Positions 47,691-56,411 of a DNA stretch of 64,000 nt are shown here, in pieces (the first letter of the stretch is position 1; each line of letters begins with the position of its first letter). The DNA comes from Papilionanthe hookeriana x Papilionanthe teres (taxonomy: Eukaryota; Streptophyta; Magnoliopsida; Asparagales; Orchidaceae). The position numbers and the translations under genes were made by a program. The stretch covers positions 126,842,295 to 126,906,294 of the forward strand of contig CM040423.1 in assembly GCA_022702705.1 (NCBI GenBank), given 5' to 3'. A model generated the notes under the pieces. It was given only the letters and a program-made list of their open reading frames with translations, was not told the DNA's origin and ran no database searches.

Positions 47691-49064
47691 TTCCCTTTTT
47701 GACTTTCAAGTTCTTTCCGAATTTGAGGTTCTAATTCTTTTCCACTTCGTAATTGTATCGCTTTAATTTGTTCATTTCCCTTGTCTTTAGGATTTATTTC
47801 CACATTACTAGGAAATGTTCCGTGTATTCTATTATTAAGTGTAGTAGCGATATGTCCAAGTTGCGTTTCAATATTTTTGATAGTCTGTTCCTTGATTTTG
47901 TAATTGATTTCCTTGTATTTGTAATTGATTTCCTTGATTTTGTAGATGTTGACCCATATTTAATATTAATTCTTCTATAGATAATTTCTTATCTTTAAAT
48001 TGAGGATTATTATTATTAAATCGAGGTGGATAATTGGTTTTATAATTAGGATTTCCTTGATTAGATGGATTTCCTGATTGTTGTGTCATATTATTCATCT
48101 ATGGTTGATTAGTTGTATTATTATTCCAATTAAAATTAGGATGATTTTTCCATCCAGGATTATAATAATTTGCATAAGGATTATCGGGTCCGTTGTTAAT
48201 TGCATTAATTGTTTCATATTGAGATTGGGATTCTATAAGTTGTCCAGATGAATTTTCTTCTAATATAGTTGGAGAGTAATTCATTCCAAATTGATCTAAT
48301 TTTTTAGATATAGCAGCAATTTGTGAAGCTAACATAGATATTGCATCATTTTCATGAATACTAGCTATTTTCTTCGGATTTAATCTATCAGCAGGCCATT
48401 GAAAATTATTAGTTGCCATTTCTTCAATTAGTGCATAGGCTTCATCAAATGGTTTTGACATTAATGATCCTCCAGCAGCAGCATCGATGATTGATCTTAA
48501 AGATCATACTAATCCATTATAGAAAGTTAGAATAATTAACCAATCTGGTAAAGCATGATGTGGGCATTTCCTAAGAAGTTCTTTAAATCTCTCCCAAGAT
48601 TCATATATTGACTCTCCATCAAACCGACTAAAAGAAGTTATATCATTTCTAAGCTTAGCAGTTTTAGATGGTGGAAAATATTTGGATAGAAATTTTTGTG
48701 ATAATTCTCCCCAAGTTTTAATAGATCCAGGTGCTAACGAATTTAACCACATTTTAGCCTTATCCCTTAAAGAAGAAGGAAAAAGTCTAAGTCTAATAGC
48801 ATCATTAGATACTCCTTCATATTTAAAAGTAGCACATAGTTCTAAAAAACTAGCAAGATGTAAGTTAGGATCTTCAGTAGGTGAACCACTAAATTGATTA
48901 TTTTGTACCATTTGGATAATTGCAGGTTTAAGTTCGAAAGAATTAGCAGCTACATCAGGGTTTTGAATAGTTAAATGAATTTCATCTAATTTAGGGTTGG
49001 CATAATCTCGTAATGGTCTTGGTTGATTGTTATTTTGATTTTCAGGAATATTTGCCATTTGCAT
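47691..49064 (-). pseudogene. Gag, element C
   Basis: ATG at 49064 (or 49058). The first stretch to 48504 has RPLRDYANPKLDEIHLTIQN, DAIRLRLFPSSLRDKAKMWL and ESWERFKELLRKCPHHALPD, the Athila gag domain. An in-frame stop follows GLV. The second stretch (48461-48099) has PFDEAYALIEEMATNNFQWP. The third (48098-47868) is Asn/Gln-rich with repeated LQNQGNQLQIQGNQ. All are in one frame with stops at about 48504, 48099 and 47868. No zinc knuckle was seen. Confidence 0.85.
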
Positions 49065-49221
49065 TAAATTTATAATTTCTCTTTTTGTTTTCTAATTCTT
49101 TTAATTGTACGCTCTAATTCTGAATCGTAAGGTATTAAATTTTCGCTTCCAAATTTTCGCATACAATTTTTAAAATAAATTTTTAGCTAAGTCTGTTACT
49201 TTAGTAAATAATTTCTTTACT

Positions 49222-49239
49222 TCCCCGGCAACGGCGCCA
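49222..49239 (-). other. Primer-binding site, element C
   Basis: TGGCGCCGTTGCCGGGGA in sense, six bases after the LTR end. This is the Athila-type PBS, reported as tRNA-Asp. Confidence 0.9.
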
Positions 49240-50342
49240 AAAACTTAACCCACTTTTTGTATGTATGTAATTTATGTTTATAGCTACGGAACCAAAAACT
49301 TGATCCCGCTTTAAATATAGGAATATGTTTAAATGTATAATGTGGATTCTACGCAAGTATACGTATCGTATCAAGTAATACGAGGCTCTAGTGGAGTCCT
49401 CGGTTATCGATCCCACAGGGAAGTTTTTAACGTAATTGTTATCGCCTAAATTTAAAGGAATTACTTAATAAAGTGAACGTAAATTCTAAGTAACTATAAT
49501 AAACTAAAGTAAACTAATGCTTGAAATAAGTTGATTTAATTAATTCAGAAAAAGTATCCTTCTCCTTGTTTTTAAAAAATTAAGTGAAATGATGAATTTA
49601 TTTAGAATTTTTAAATTGTATTGTGACAAATAGGAGCATTCCTATTCTTTACCCTTTGGTCCAGTGCAAAGAACATCGACTAATCCTATGTTTGATTACC
49701 GAATCTGCGGCTAGCCGGGAGGACACCGGCCGCCACTTCGTAGCTCCCGCATTACCCTCACTCGAGGGCTAACATCTACACTTCAGCTTCTCAAACAAGA
49801 GGATCGAATTGAGTATTTTAGTCCGTCACACTAAAATATCCAATTCTACGCCCGATAATTAAAATTTCCCTATTTATTTGCACCCTCCTTCTAAGGCTTT
49901 TGATTTCCCTAAATATTGGATGTAATTTTTACTATAGTTGATAATTCAACATATTTTAACTACTCAATCGTCGCATTGAAAGTAAATTAAGTTTTAAGAA
50001 AAATTATCACAATTTATTTATATTATATTAAGTGCCTTTATTTAATTTCATCAAACCACATAATTTTCATAAACAAGGAGAAAGACTAAGAAAACTACTC
50101 AGAATGCATGAGAATAAAACAAAGCATGAATTTCATTTAAAGTTAAAAACAATAAACAAAAATACTTATCTTAATTTCCTTTCCAAGCGTACTCCTCGAA
50201 GTTCCTTTCGACTTTTCCTTCTAGTACAAAGCAACTAAATAAGTACTCAATTAAACTAATAAACTCACTCAAACTACACTTAAGACACTAGAAATAGACT
50301 CACAGAAGACTCAAAAGACACACCTAAGACTCTAGAATTCGG

Positions 50343-50358
50343 CCTCTATTTATAGAGG
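50343..50358 (-). promoter_or_regulatory. Palindromic TATA box, right LTR of C
   Basis: CCTCTATAAATAGAGG in sense, identical to 37554-37569. This copy would drive the element. Confidence 0.65.
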
Positions 50359-50433
50359 TAAGCAAAGGTCCAAGGGGTGCTTAAACAACGCTTCAAAAAG
50401 TGTCTAGGTTCATTGTATATGCACTTTGAACTA

Positions 50434-50590
50434 GCTCGCCGTCGGCGGGAAACGACCTCGCCGTCAGCGGGGCTTCTAGAAGGTCTTCAAACCGCGCAAT
50501 CTCGTTGTCGGCGGGCTCAGGCTCGCTGTCAGCGAGGTAGTTATAATTCCTTCAGAAATTTCTCCTCACGATCTCGCCGTCGGCGAAGTA
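50434..50590. repeat. CGCCGTCGGCG motif cluster, right LTR of C
   Basis: CTCGCCGTCGGCGGG, CTCGCCGTCAGCGGGG, CTCGTTGTCGGCGGG, TCGCTGTCAGCGAGG and TCTCGCCGTCGGCGAAG. One unit fewer than the left LTR. Confidence 0.85.
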
Positions 50591-50764
50591 GTTATATTTG
50601 CATGAATTTCTTCCTTTTTGATCCAAATTTGCTCCATTTCATGCATTTTGCTTCTATCACCAATAAATCTTCATTCCTGTAATAAAATAAAGAAAATATC
50701 TTTCTTTAAAGTGCAATTTCATCAAAAATAGGTATGAATTTCTTAACATATTTTTCTGTGATCA

Positions 50765-50769
50765 AGTGC
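50765..50769. repeat. Target-site duplication of element C, right
   Basis: AGTGC, partner of 36446-36450. Confidence 0.88.
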
Positions 50770-51708
50770 CAAGTGCACAGAGTGGTTCTACACCAACCTC
50801 CAAATGTGCTACATCCGACAATCGCGTTGTGGCCGTTTGAGTGTTGGGGCATAGATATAGTGGGTCCGATAGAACCGCCTTCTTTAAGAGAACATCGCTT
50901 CATCCTTGCAGCTACAGACTACTTTTTTAAATGGGCAGAAGCTATACCACTCAGGGAAGTAAAGGCACACCACGTGCTATAGTTTTTCAAGAACCAAGTC
51001 ATCTACCGTTTCGGGGTACCGCGCATGATCATTTCAGATAATGGGTCTGCATTCAAAAGTACAAAGATCAACAATTTTTTCAGAAGACACGGGATCGATT
51101 GGCGATACTCAACGATCTACTACCCAAGAGCAAAGGGCTTGACCGAGGCTTTTAATAAAACTCTCGTTCAGATCTTAAAGAAAACTTTGGACGACAACAA
51201 GAGAAATTGGCACGAGAAGTTGTTAGAAGCCTTATGGGCCTACAGGATGACTTTTAGGACTCCTACTCAGTCTACGCCTTACGCTTTAGTGTACGGGTCC
51301 GAGGCAGTGTTACCATTGGAAGTCCAACCTTCCATCACTCGAATCGCAATTGCGTAAAAGATTACTATCGAAGAAAATGCCAGACTATGACTGGAAGAAT
51401 TGGAAAGCTTGGAAGGGAAAAGACTTTCCGCACTGCAGAATTTGGAACTGTATCAAGCCAAGATGATCTAGGCCCATGATAAACTGGTCCACCCAAGAAC
51501 TTTCAAAATCGGTGACTTGGTCCTTGTTCTCAGAAGACCTATTCTTGCACATCGCAAGATAGGTGGTAAATTTGAACCAACATGGGAAGGGCCGTTCATG
51601 GTCAAGACAGTCTACTCAGGAGGTTCCTACCAACTGGTGAATTGCCGTGGAGAACGACCCATGCTTCCGATCAATGGACGGTATTTAAAGAAGTATTACG
51701 CAACCTGA
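50770..51708 (+). pseudogene. Integrase core and C-terminus, element B (split)
   Basis: Continues the integrase after element C in the same pol frame. DDE residues: Asp in WGIDIVGPI (50854-50856), Asp in IISDNGSAF (51037-51039) and Glu in GLTEAFNK (51145-51147). This gives DDX35E with 35 residues between the second Asp and the Glu. The C-terminal GPY/F-type module is KFEPTWEGPFMVKTVYSGGS (about 51568). It ends at 51706-51708. Stops at 50980 and 51355 and more near 51390-51470 disable it. No chromodomain is seen, as expected for Tat. Confidence 0.88.
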
Positions 51709-52060
51709 TGTTTCAAAGGGTGGCCTCTAAAGTAGAATCTTATCCCTAGAAACACGGGTGAAGTAATCACTTTGCGACTGGGTCCGGACCCAAAACAAAA
51801 TAAAATGGATGATATAAAAAAATTACATCAACAAAAAAATGTTAAAAAAGAAAATATGGGAAACCATAATAATAAAATGTCAAATCTTTCATTTCAAATC
51901 AAATCTTGTTCCTGATCTTTTTTTCACTCCTTTTCCTACCCCTGTTTAAATTTTATAAGAAAATACGAAAAAAAAAACTTTTCATTAATAAATATTTTCT
52001 TCATGTTCTTGTTCTTAGTACATCCCCTGATCCTTTCCTTATTTTTTTTTTCGCAGGAAA
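51709..52060 (+). other. Spacer before third ORF, with strong splice acceptor
   Basis: AT-rich and non-coding. It ends in a long pyrimidine tract and TTTTTTTTTTCGCAG|G at 52042-52058, with a CTGAT branch-like motif at 52026. The ATG of the third ORF follows four bases after the CAG. This is a textbook plant 3' splice site. Position and strength suggest that the third ORF is expressed from a spliced subgenomic RNA. Confidence 0.55.
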
Positions 52061-52766
52061 ATGTCAAACGGGCGGTTGGTTCTAAACTTTAGAAATGGTG
52101 TGAGTCTAGCACTTGATGAAAAGAGGGTGAAGGATGGAGCAGTGATAGAGATTGATTCTGACTTCACACCAGCCGGCCTACAGTACGAAAAAAATGATTA
52201 GATCCCAATCGATCGAGAAGAGCTTCACAGCCAGACAGTGATGAAGATGGGTGGCCCAAGCCACCAATCCAACAACAAAAAGAGAAAGACAAACACCGAG
52301 GAGAACAAGAAAATCAAGTCGCAGTTGCCACGGCGAGGGCAGGCTCGTCAGCGCCGCACCTGCAGAAATTCAAGGGGTAAGGAGAGCTACTCTCACTGCT
52401 ACCCAGAGAAGGAATAAGAATCGCCGCATCCGCAAGATGTTGACTAAACTAGCAGCAGATCAACACGAAGAGACAGCCGCTACCGCCGACACACACATTT
52501 CAAAGATACCGGTTCATCAGGAACCTGAAAAGAGGAAACCAGCTCCGAGAACAATAGAAAAGATAAGGGAAACTCTAAGAAGATCAGAGGCAGAGAGACA
52601 GCCACGACGCCAGACAGAGCCACCAGTGGTAAGAAACCTTGTTGCGGAAGCAACCCCGGAGGATGTCCCGATAGAGACAATCCCCGAGGAGAACGTGACA
52701 GGATTGAGCCATACATTCCGCAATACGTTACTAGACCTTGTCACTTGCAAATCATCCAGAATATGA
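52061..52766 (+). pseudogene. Third ORF, N-terminal part (ORF1-like duplicate)
   Basis: ATG at 52061 gives MSNGRLVLNFRNGVSLALDE and ends at a stop at 52199-52201. The same frame then stays open through KMGGPSHQSNNKKRK to about 52330. Coding next moves to another frame, which is open over 52251-52766 and contains ATLTATQRRNKNRRIRKMLT, a Glu/Arg-rich region IEKIRETLRRSEAERQPRR, and an acidic Pro/Glu stretch. The first block aligns without gaps with ORF1 of the same element (KLIFSFTNGMDFAVYK). The second aligns with APLTRTQRRNRSRKITKK. One stop and two frameshifts separate it from the AlkB part, which overlaps in the +1 frame from 52738. Confidence 0.75.
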
Positions 52767-53517
52767 ACTAGAAAGAATGCAAAATGTTGAGAAAAAGACT
52801 TTCGAATACTTTGAAAGGATTAGAGGCAAGAGAATCAACATTTTGGAAGGCCTCGAGTTACACACAAATGTATTCTCAGAGTACGAGCAGCAGCAGATTA
52901 TGGACTGCATCTTAGAGCTTCAGAAGATGGACCGAGCAGGCCGTCTGAGGGAAAAGACTTATTCAGAACCCCGGAGATGGATGCCAGGGAAAGGAAGAGT
53001 CACAATACAGTGCGAATGTTGCTATAACTTCGCAGAGGACAGAAAAGGAAATCCACCAGGGATACTCCGTCGCAGTGAGGTGGATCCAATGCCGAAGATA
53101 ATTAAAAGAATGGTGGAAAGAATGATAATGTGGAGGGTACTACCAGCAGACTGCATACCCAACAGTTGCATCATCAACATTTACCAGAAGGGCTACTGCA
53201 TACCTCCACACATAGACCACCACGACTTTGTCAGACCTTTCTGCACAGTTTCGTTTGTCAACCAATGCAATATCATGTTCGGATCTGACCTTCGGATAGC
53301 AGGCCCGGGTAAGTTCCGAGGACCGGTGGAGGTACCACTTCTGGTAGGTTCCGTCATGATATTAAAAGGAAATGGAGCAGACATCGCAAAACATTGTATA
53401 CCAGGAGTTCCAGTGGAGCGGATCTCCGTTACTTTTAGAAGGATGAATGACAGAAAGGTGCCTTACCACTTCCAGCCAGATCCAGAATTGGAGAGTCTCC
53501 GGCCCTACGAGCTGTGA
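52738..53517 (+). CDS. AlkB-type Fe(II)/2OG dioxygenase, ALKBH9/10-like (element-borne)
   Basis: An uninterrupted 259-codon frame. From about residue 40 (LELHTNVFSEYEQQQIMD) to residue 235 it has the full AlkB fold of the plant ALKBH9/10 group, which removes N6-methyl from adenosine in RNA. Seen here: the conserved RRWMPGKGRVTIQCECCYNF region (about residues 81-100), NSCIINIYQKGYCIPPHIDHHD with the iron ligands H158 and D160, the third ligand H219 in AKHCIPG, and R228 and R234 in RISVTFRR, the R-X5-R that binds 2-oxoglutarate and substrate. I do not see any disrupted key residue. The true start is upstream in another frame (ATG 52061), so the ATG at 52738 is only the first in this frame. It lies between integrase and the 3' LTR, where env-like genes sit. 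Likely captured from a host ALKBH gene: no intron is visible inside. Activity is inferred from residues only. Confidence 0.88.
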   Translation: MSLANHPEYELERMQNVEKKTFEYFERIRGKRINILEGLELHTNVFSEYEQQQIMDCILELQKMDRAGRLREKTYSEPRRWMPGKGRVTIQCECCYNFAEDRKGNPPGILRRSEVDPMPKIIKRMVERMIMWRVLPADCIPNSCIINIYQKGYCIPPHIDHHDFVRPFCTVSFVNQCNIMFGSDLRIAGPGKFRGPVEVPLLVGSVMILKGNGADIAKHCIPGVPVERISVTFRRMNDRKVPYHFQPDPELESLRPYEL

Positions 53518-54246
53518 GTTACATGGGAAATAGCACACCTCCAATGCACATCCATGCGGCATTCCTGCCAAGGGTGGCTTGGAAGGTGATGTTATTACCC
53601 ATGTTTCTTTCTATTCAGACATGGATTTTTTGACAGATGCTTTTAGATGGATCAACAAGGAGTTTACACAGTCCGTTTTGGATTTACATGGATTGTACGA
53701 GGCATTAAATTTCTGAGGAAAACGTCATCATGACTAGATCAAGTTGTATGATGTACTTTCAGCAAGTTGGAATGAAAATGATTACGTCATATTTTGCCTT
53801 CACCTCTTTTTGTGCAAATTGACTGGGAAACGCCATTAGAATTAAATGAACTTTGAACGAAGAACAAAAGAGATAAGAAAATAAATGAGAACTTTTCCAA
53901 AAAATCTAAATATTAAAATGAACTCCAAATTCAAATGAACATTAAATGAACAACAAAAATAAAATCAGATCGTTAAAGGAAAAACAAAACGAATCTAAAT
54001 CTCAAATTGAATTCCAGTCTAAATCCATCTTTTTAAACCCTCCAATTCTTCTTCAAATCAAGATCTACTTCAGACCTCTTTTGAAACCCTCTCTCGGGAT
54101 GATTTCACAACCACGAAAAATTTTCGATTTGGTTCTGATGGCATGGATTCAAACCCTACGCCAAATAATCAAACTTTGATTGATTCTCGTGGGATGTGGA
54201 ACACTTTCATATCTCATTTCAATCTCCGCTAAATCCAAATCTCCAC
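53518..54246 (+). other. 3' untranslated region of B before the tandem array
   Basis: AT-rich and non-coding. From about 53850 it is rich in AAATGAAC / AAATCTAAATC-like direct repeats that grade into the array. No gene is seen. Confidence 0.65.
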
Positions 54247-55975
54247 AATACATTTCAATTCAAAATTTCCGAGACAGGTACCTACATTCCAGTTCTCATT
54301 TTGAGATTGATACCTACATTTCGATTCTCATCCGAATTGATACCTACATTTCAATTCAAAATTTCTGAGACTGGTACCTACATTCAAGTTCTCATTTCGA
54401 GATCGATCCCTACATTTCGATTCTCATCTGAATTGATACCTACATTTCAATTCAAAATTTTCGAGACTGGTACCAACATTCCAGTTCTCATTTCGAGATC
54501 GATACCTACATTTTGATTCTCATATGAATTGATACCTACATTTCAATTCAAAATTTCTGAGACTGGTACCTACATTCCAGTTCTCATTTCGAGATCGATA
54601 CCTACATTTTGATTCTCGTCCGAATTGATACCTACATTTCAATTCAAAATTTCTGAGACTGGTACCTACATTCCAGTTCTCATTTCGAGATCGATACCTA
54701 CATTTCGATTCTCGTCCAAATTGATACCTACATTTCAATTCAAAATTTCTGAGACTGGTACCTACATTCAAGTTCTCATTTCGAGATCGATCCCTACATT
54801 TCGATTCTCATCTGAATTGATACCTACATTTCAATTCAAAATTTTCGAGACTGGTACCAACATTCCAGTTCTCATTTCGAGATCGATACCTACATTTTGA
54901 TTCTCATATGAATTGATACCTACATTTCAATTCAAAATTTACGAGACCGGTACCTACATTCCAGCTTCTCATTTCGAGATTGATACCTACATTTTGATTC
55001 TCGTCCGAATTGATACCTACATTTCAATTCAAAATTTCTGAGACTGGTACCTACATTCCAGTTCTCATTTCGAGATCGATACCTACATTTCGATTCTCGT
55101 CCAAATTGATACCTACATTTCAATTCAAAATTTCCGAGATTGGTACCTACATTCTAGTTCTCATTTTGAGATCGATACCTACATTTCGATTCTCGTCCAA
55201 ATTGATACCTATATTTCAATTCAAAATTTTCGAGACTGGTACCTACATTCCAGTTCTCATTTCGAGATCGATACCTATATTTTGATTCTCGTCCAAATTG
55301 ATACCTACATTTCAATTCAAAATTTTCGAGACTGGTACCCACATTCCAATTCTCATTTTGAGATCGATACCTACATTTCGATTCTCGTCCGAATTGATAC
55401 CTACATTTCAATTCAAAATTTCCGAGACTGGTACCTACATTCCAATTCTCATTTTGAGATGGATACCTACATGTCGATTCTCATCCGAATTGATACCTAC
55501 ATTTCAATTCAAAATTTCTGAGACTGGTACCTACATTCCAGTTCTCATTTCGAGATCGATACCTACATTTCGATTCTCGTCCGAATTGATACCTACATTT
55601 CAATTCAAAATTTTCGAGACTGGTACCTACATTCCAGTTCTCATTTCGAGATCGATACCTACATTTCGATTCTCGTCCGAATTGATACCTACATTTTAAT
55701 TCAAAATTTTCGAGACTGGTACCTACATTCCAGTTCTCATTTCGAGATCGATACCTATATTTCAATTCTCATCTGAATTGATACCTACATTTAAATTCAA
55801 AATTTCTGATACTGGTACCTACATTCCAGTTCTCATTTTGAGATCGATACCTACATTTCGATTCTCATCTGAATTGATACCTACATTTCAATTCAAAATT
55901 TCCAAGACTGGTACCTACAATCTAGTTCTCTTTCGATATCAGTACCTAAATTCTGATTCTCATCCTTTTTAATCG
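54247..55975 (+). repeat. 96-bp higher-order tandem array (18 copies)
   Basis: The anchor CATTTCAATTC recurs at 54251, 54347, 54443, 54539, 54635 and so on to 55884, exactly 96 bp apart. Each 96-bp unit is three related monomers built on TACCTACATT, spaced 32, 30 and 34 bp. A 384-bp block (four units) with private variants (GATCCCTACATT, TACCAACATT, CTCATATGAATT) occurs at 54402-54535 and again at 54786-54919. The unit length is a multiple of three, so long open frames arise on both strands by chance. Tandem arrays in this 3' position are known in Tat/Ogre elements and can seed satellites. Confidence 0.95.
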
Positions 55976-56391
55976 ACACTTAAACTCGGATGCTTACTCC
56001 GAGGCTGCTACCTAAAATCTAGTTTTCTTCGCAATCCCGAGGTTGAAACTCGAGTTTCAATTCTCATTTCAAATCCAAATTTTCTCAAACTGATTTTAAA
56101 TCAAACTTCAATCTAAATTGGAACTCCAAATCAAAAAAATCTAAACTCACACATCAAAACTTGAACATGAAATGAAATGAAATCTAAATCAAAATTTCCC
56201 AAATCTTGTGGTTTGGAATTCACCTCCTTTTCTTTTCCCCAGCGAGAGTTCAAGAACCTCCAGTCTTGGAGATATACTTGATGTTACCCAGCGGAAATTT
56301 TTCTACTCTGTCCTAAGTTTGCACTTGGACATCTGTGTTGGTTATCTCTTTGGTCAACGCCAATACGCGCGGTGTGCTTGGTTAGCACACC
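55976..56391 (+). other. 3' non-coding end of B
   Basis: Decaying array-like sequence, then a short GC-richer stretch (56200-56391). No convincing ORF. Confidence 0.6.
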
Positions 56392-56411
56392 ACACCTATT
56401 GGGGGTCCATT
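56392..56411 (+). other. Pre-LTR priming region with leader complement
   Basis: ACACCTATTGGGGGTCCA (56392-56409), two bases before the 3' LTR. The TTGGGGG core is the only polypurine-like sequence here, so it is the probable plus-strand primer site, although it is short. The whole 18-mer is the exact reverse complement of 29302-29319. Confidence 0.7.

Larger units (their letters stand above)
36451..50764 (-). mobile_element. Athila-type retrotransposon nested in B (element C)
   Basis: A 14,314-bp minus-strand element with LTRs of 1519 bp (5', right) and 1546 bp (3', left), target duplication AGTGC, an Athila-type PBS and a polypurine tract. The order in sense is gag, protease, RT, RNase H, integrase, then two diverged copies of an extra ORF with the plant-transposon domain usual in Athila. 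All reading frames contain stops or frameshifts. It inserted after B did, because it interrupts the B integrase. Confidence 0.93.
49246..50764 (-). mobile_element. 5' LTR of element C
   Basis: 1519 bp, from TGATCACAG (50764) to GGGTTA (49246), where the canonical CA end is TA. It has the same TATA palindrome, a CGCCGTCGGCG cluster (50434-50590) and the ATACGTATACTTGCGT motif (49351-49375) as the left LTR. Confidence 0.92.

Noticed and set aside
54196..55765. Many ORFs of 60-133 codons on both strands
   Set aside because: They arise from the 96-bp unit being a multiple of three. There is no start context and no conserved domain.
54247..55975. CRISPR-like regular repeats
   Set aside because: The units are directly adjacent and fully repeated with no unique spacers, and the setting is a plant retroelement.
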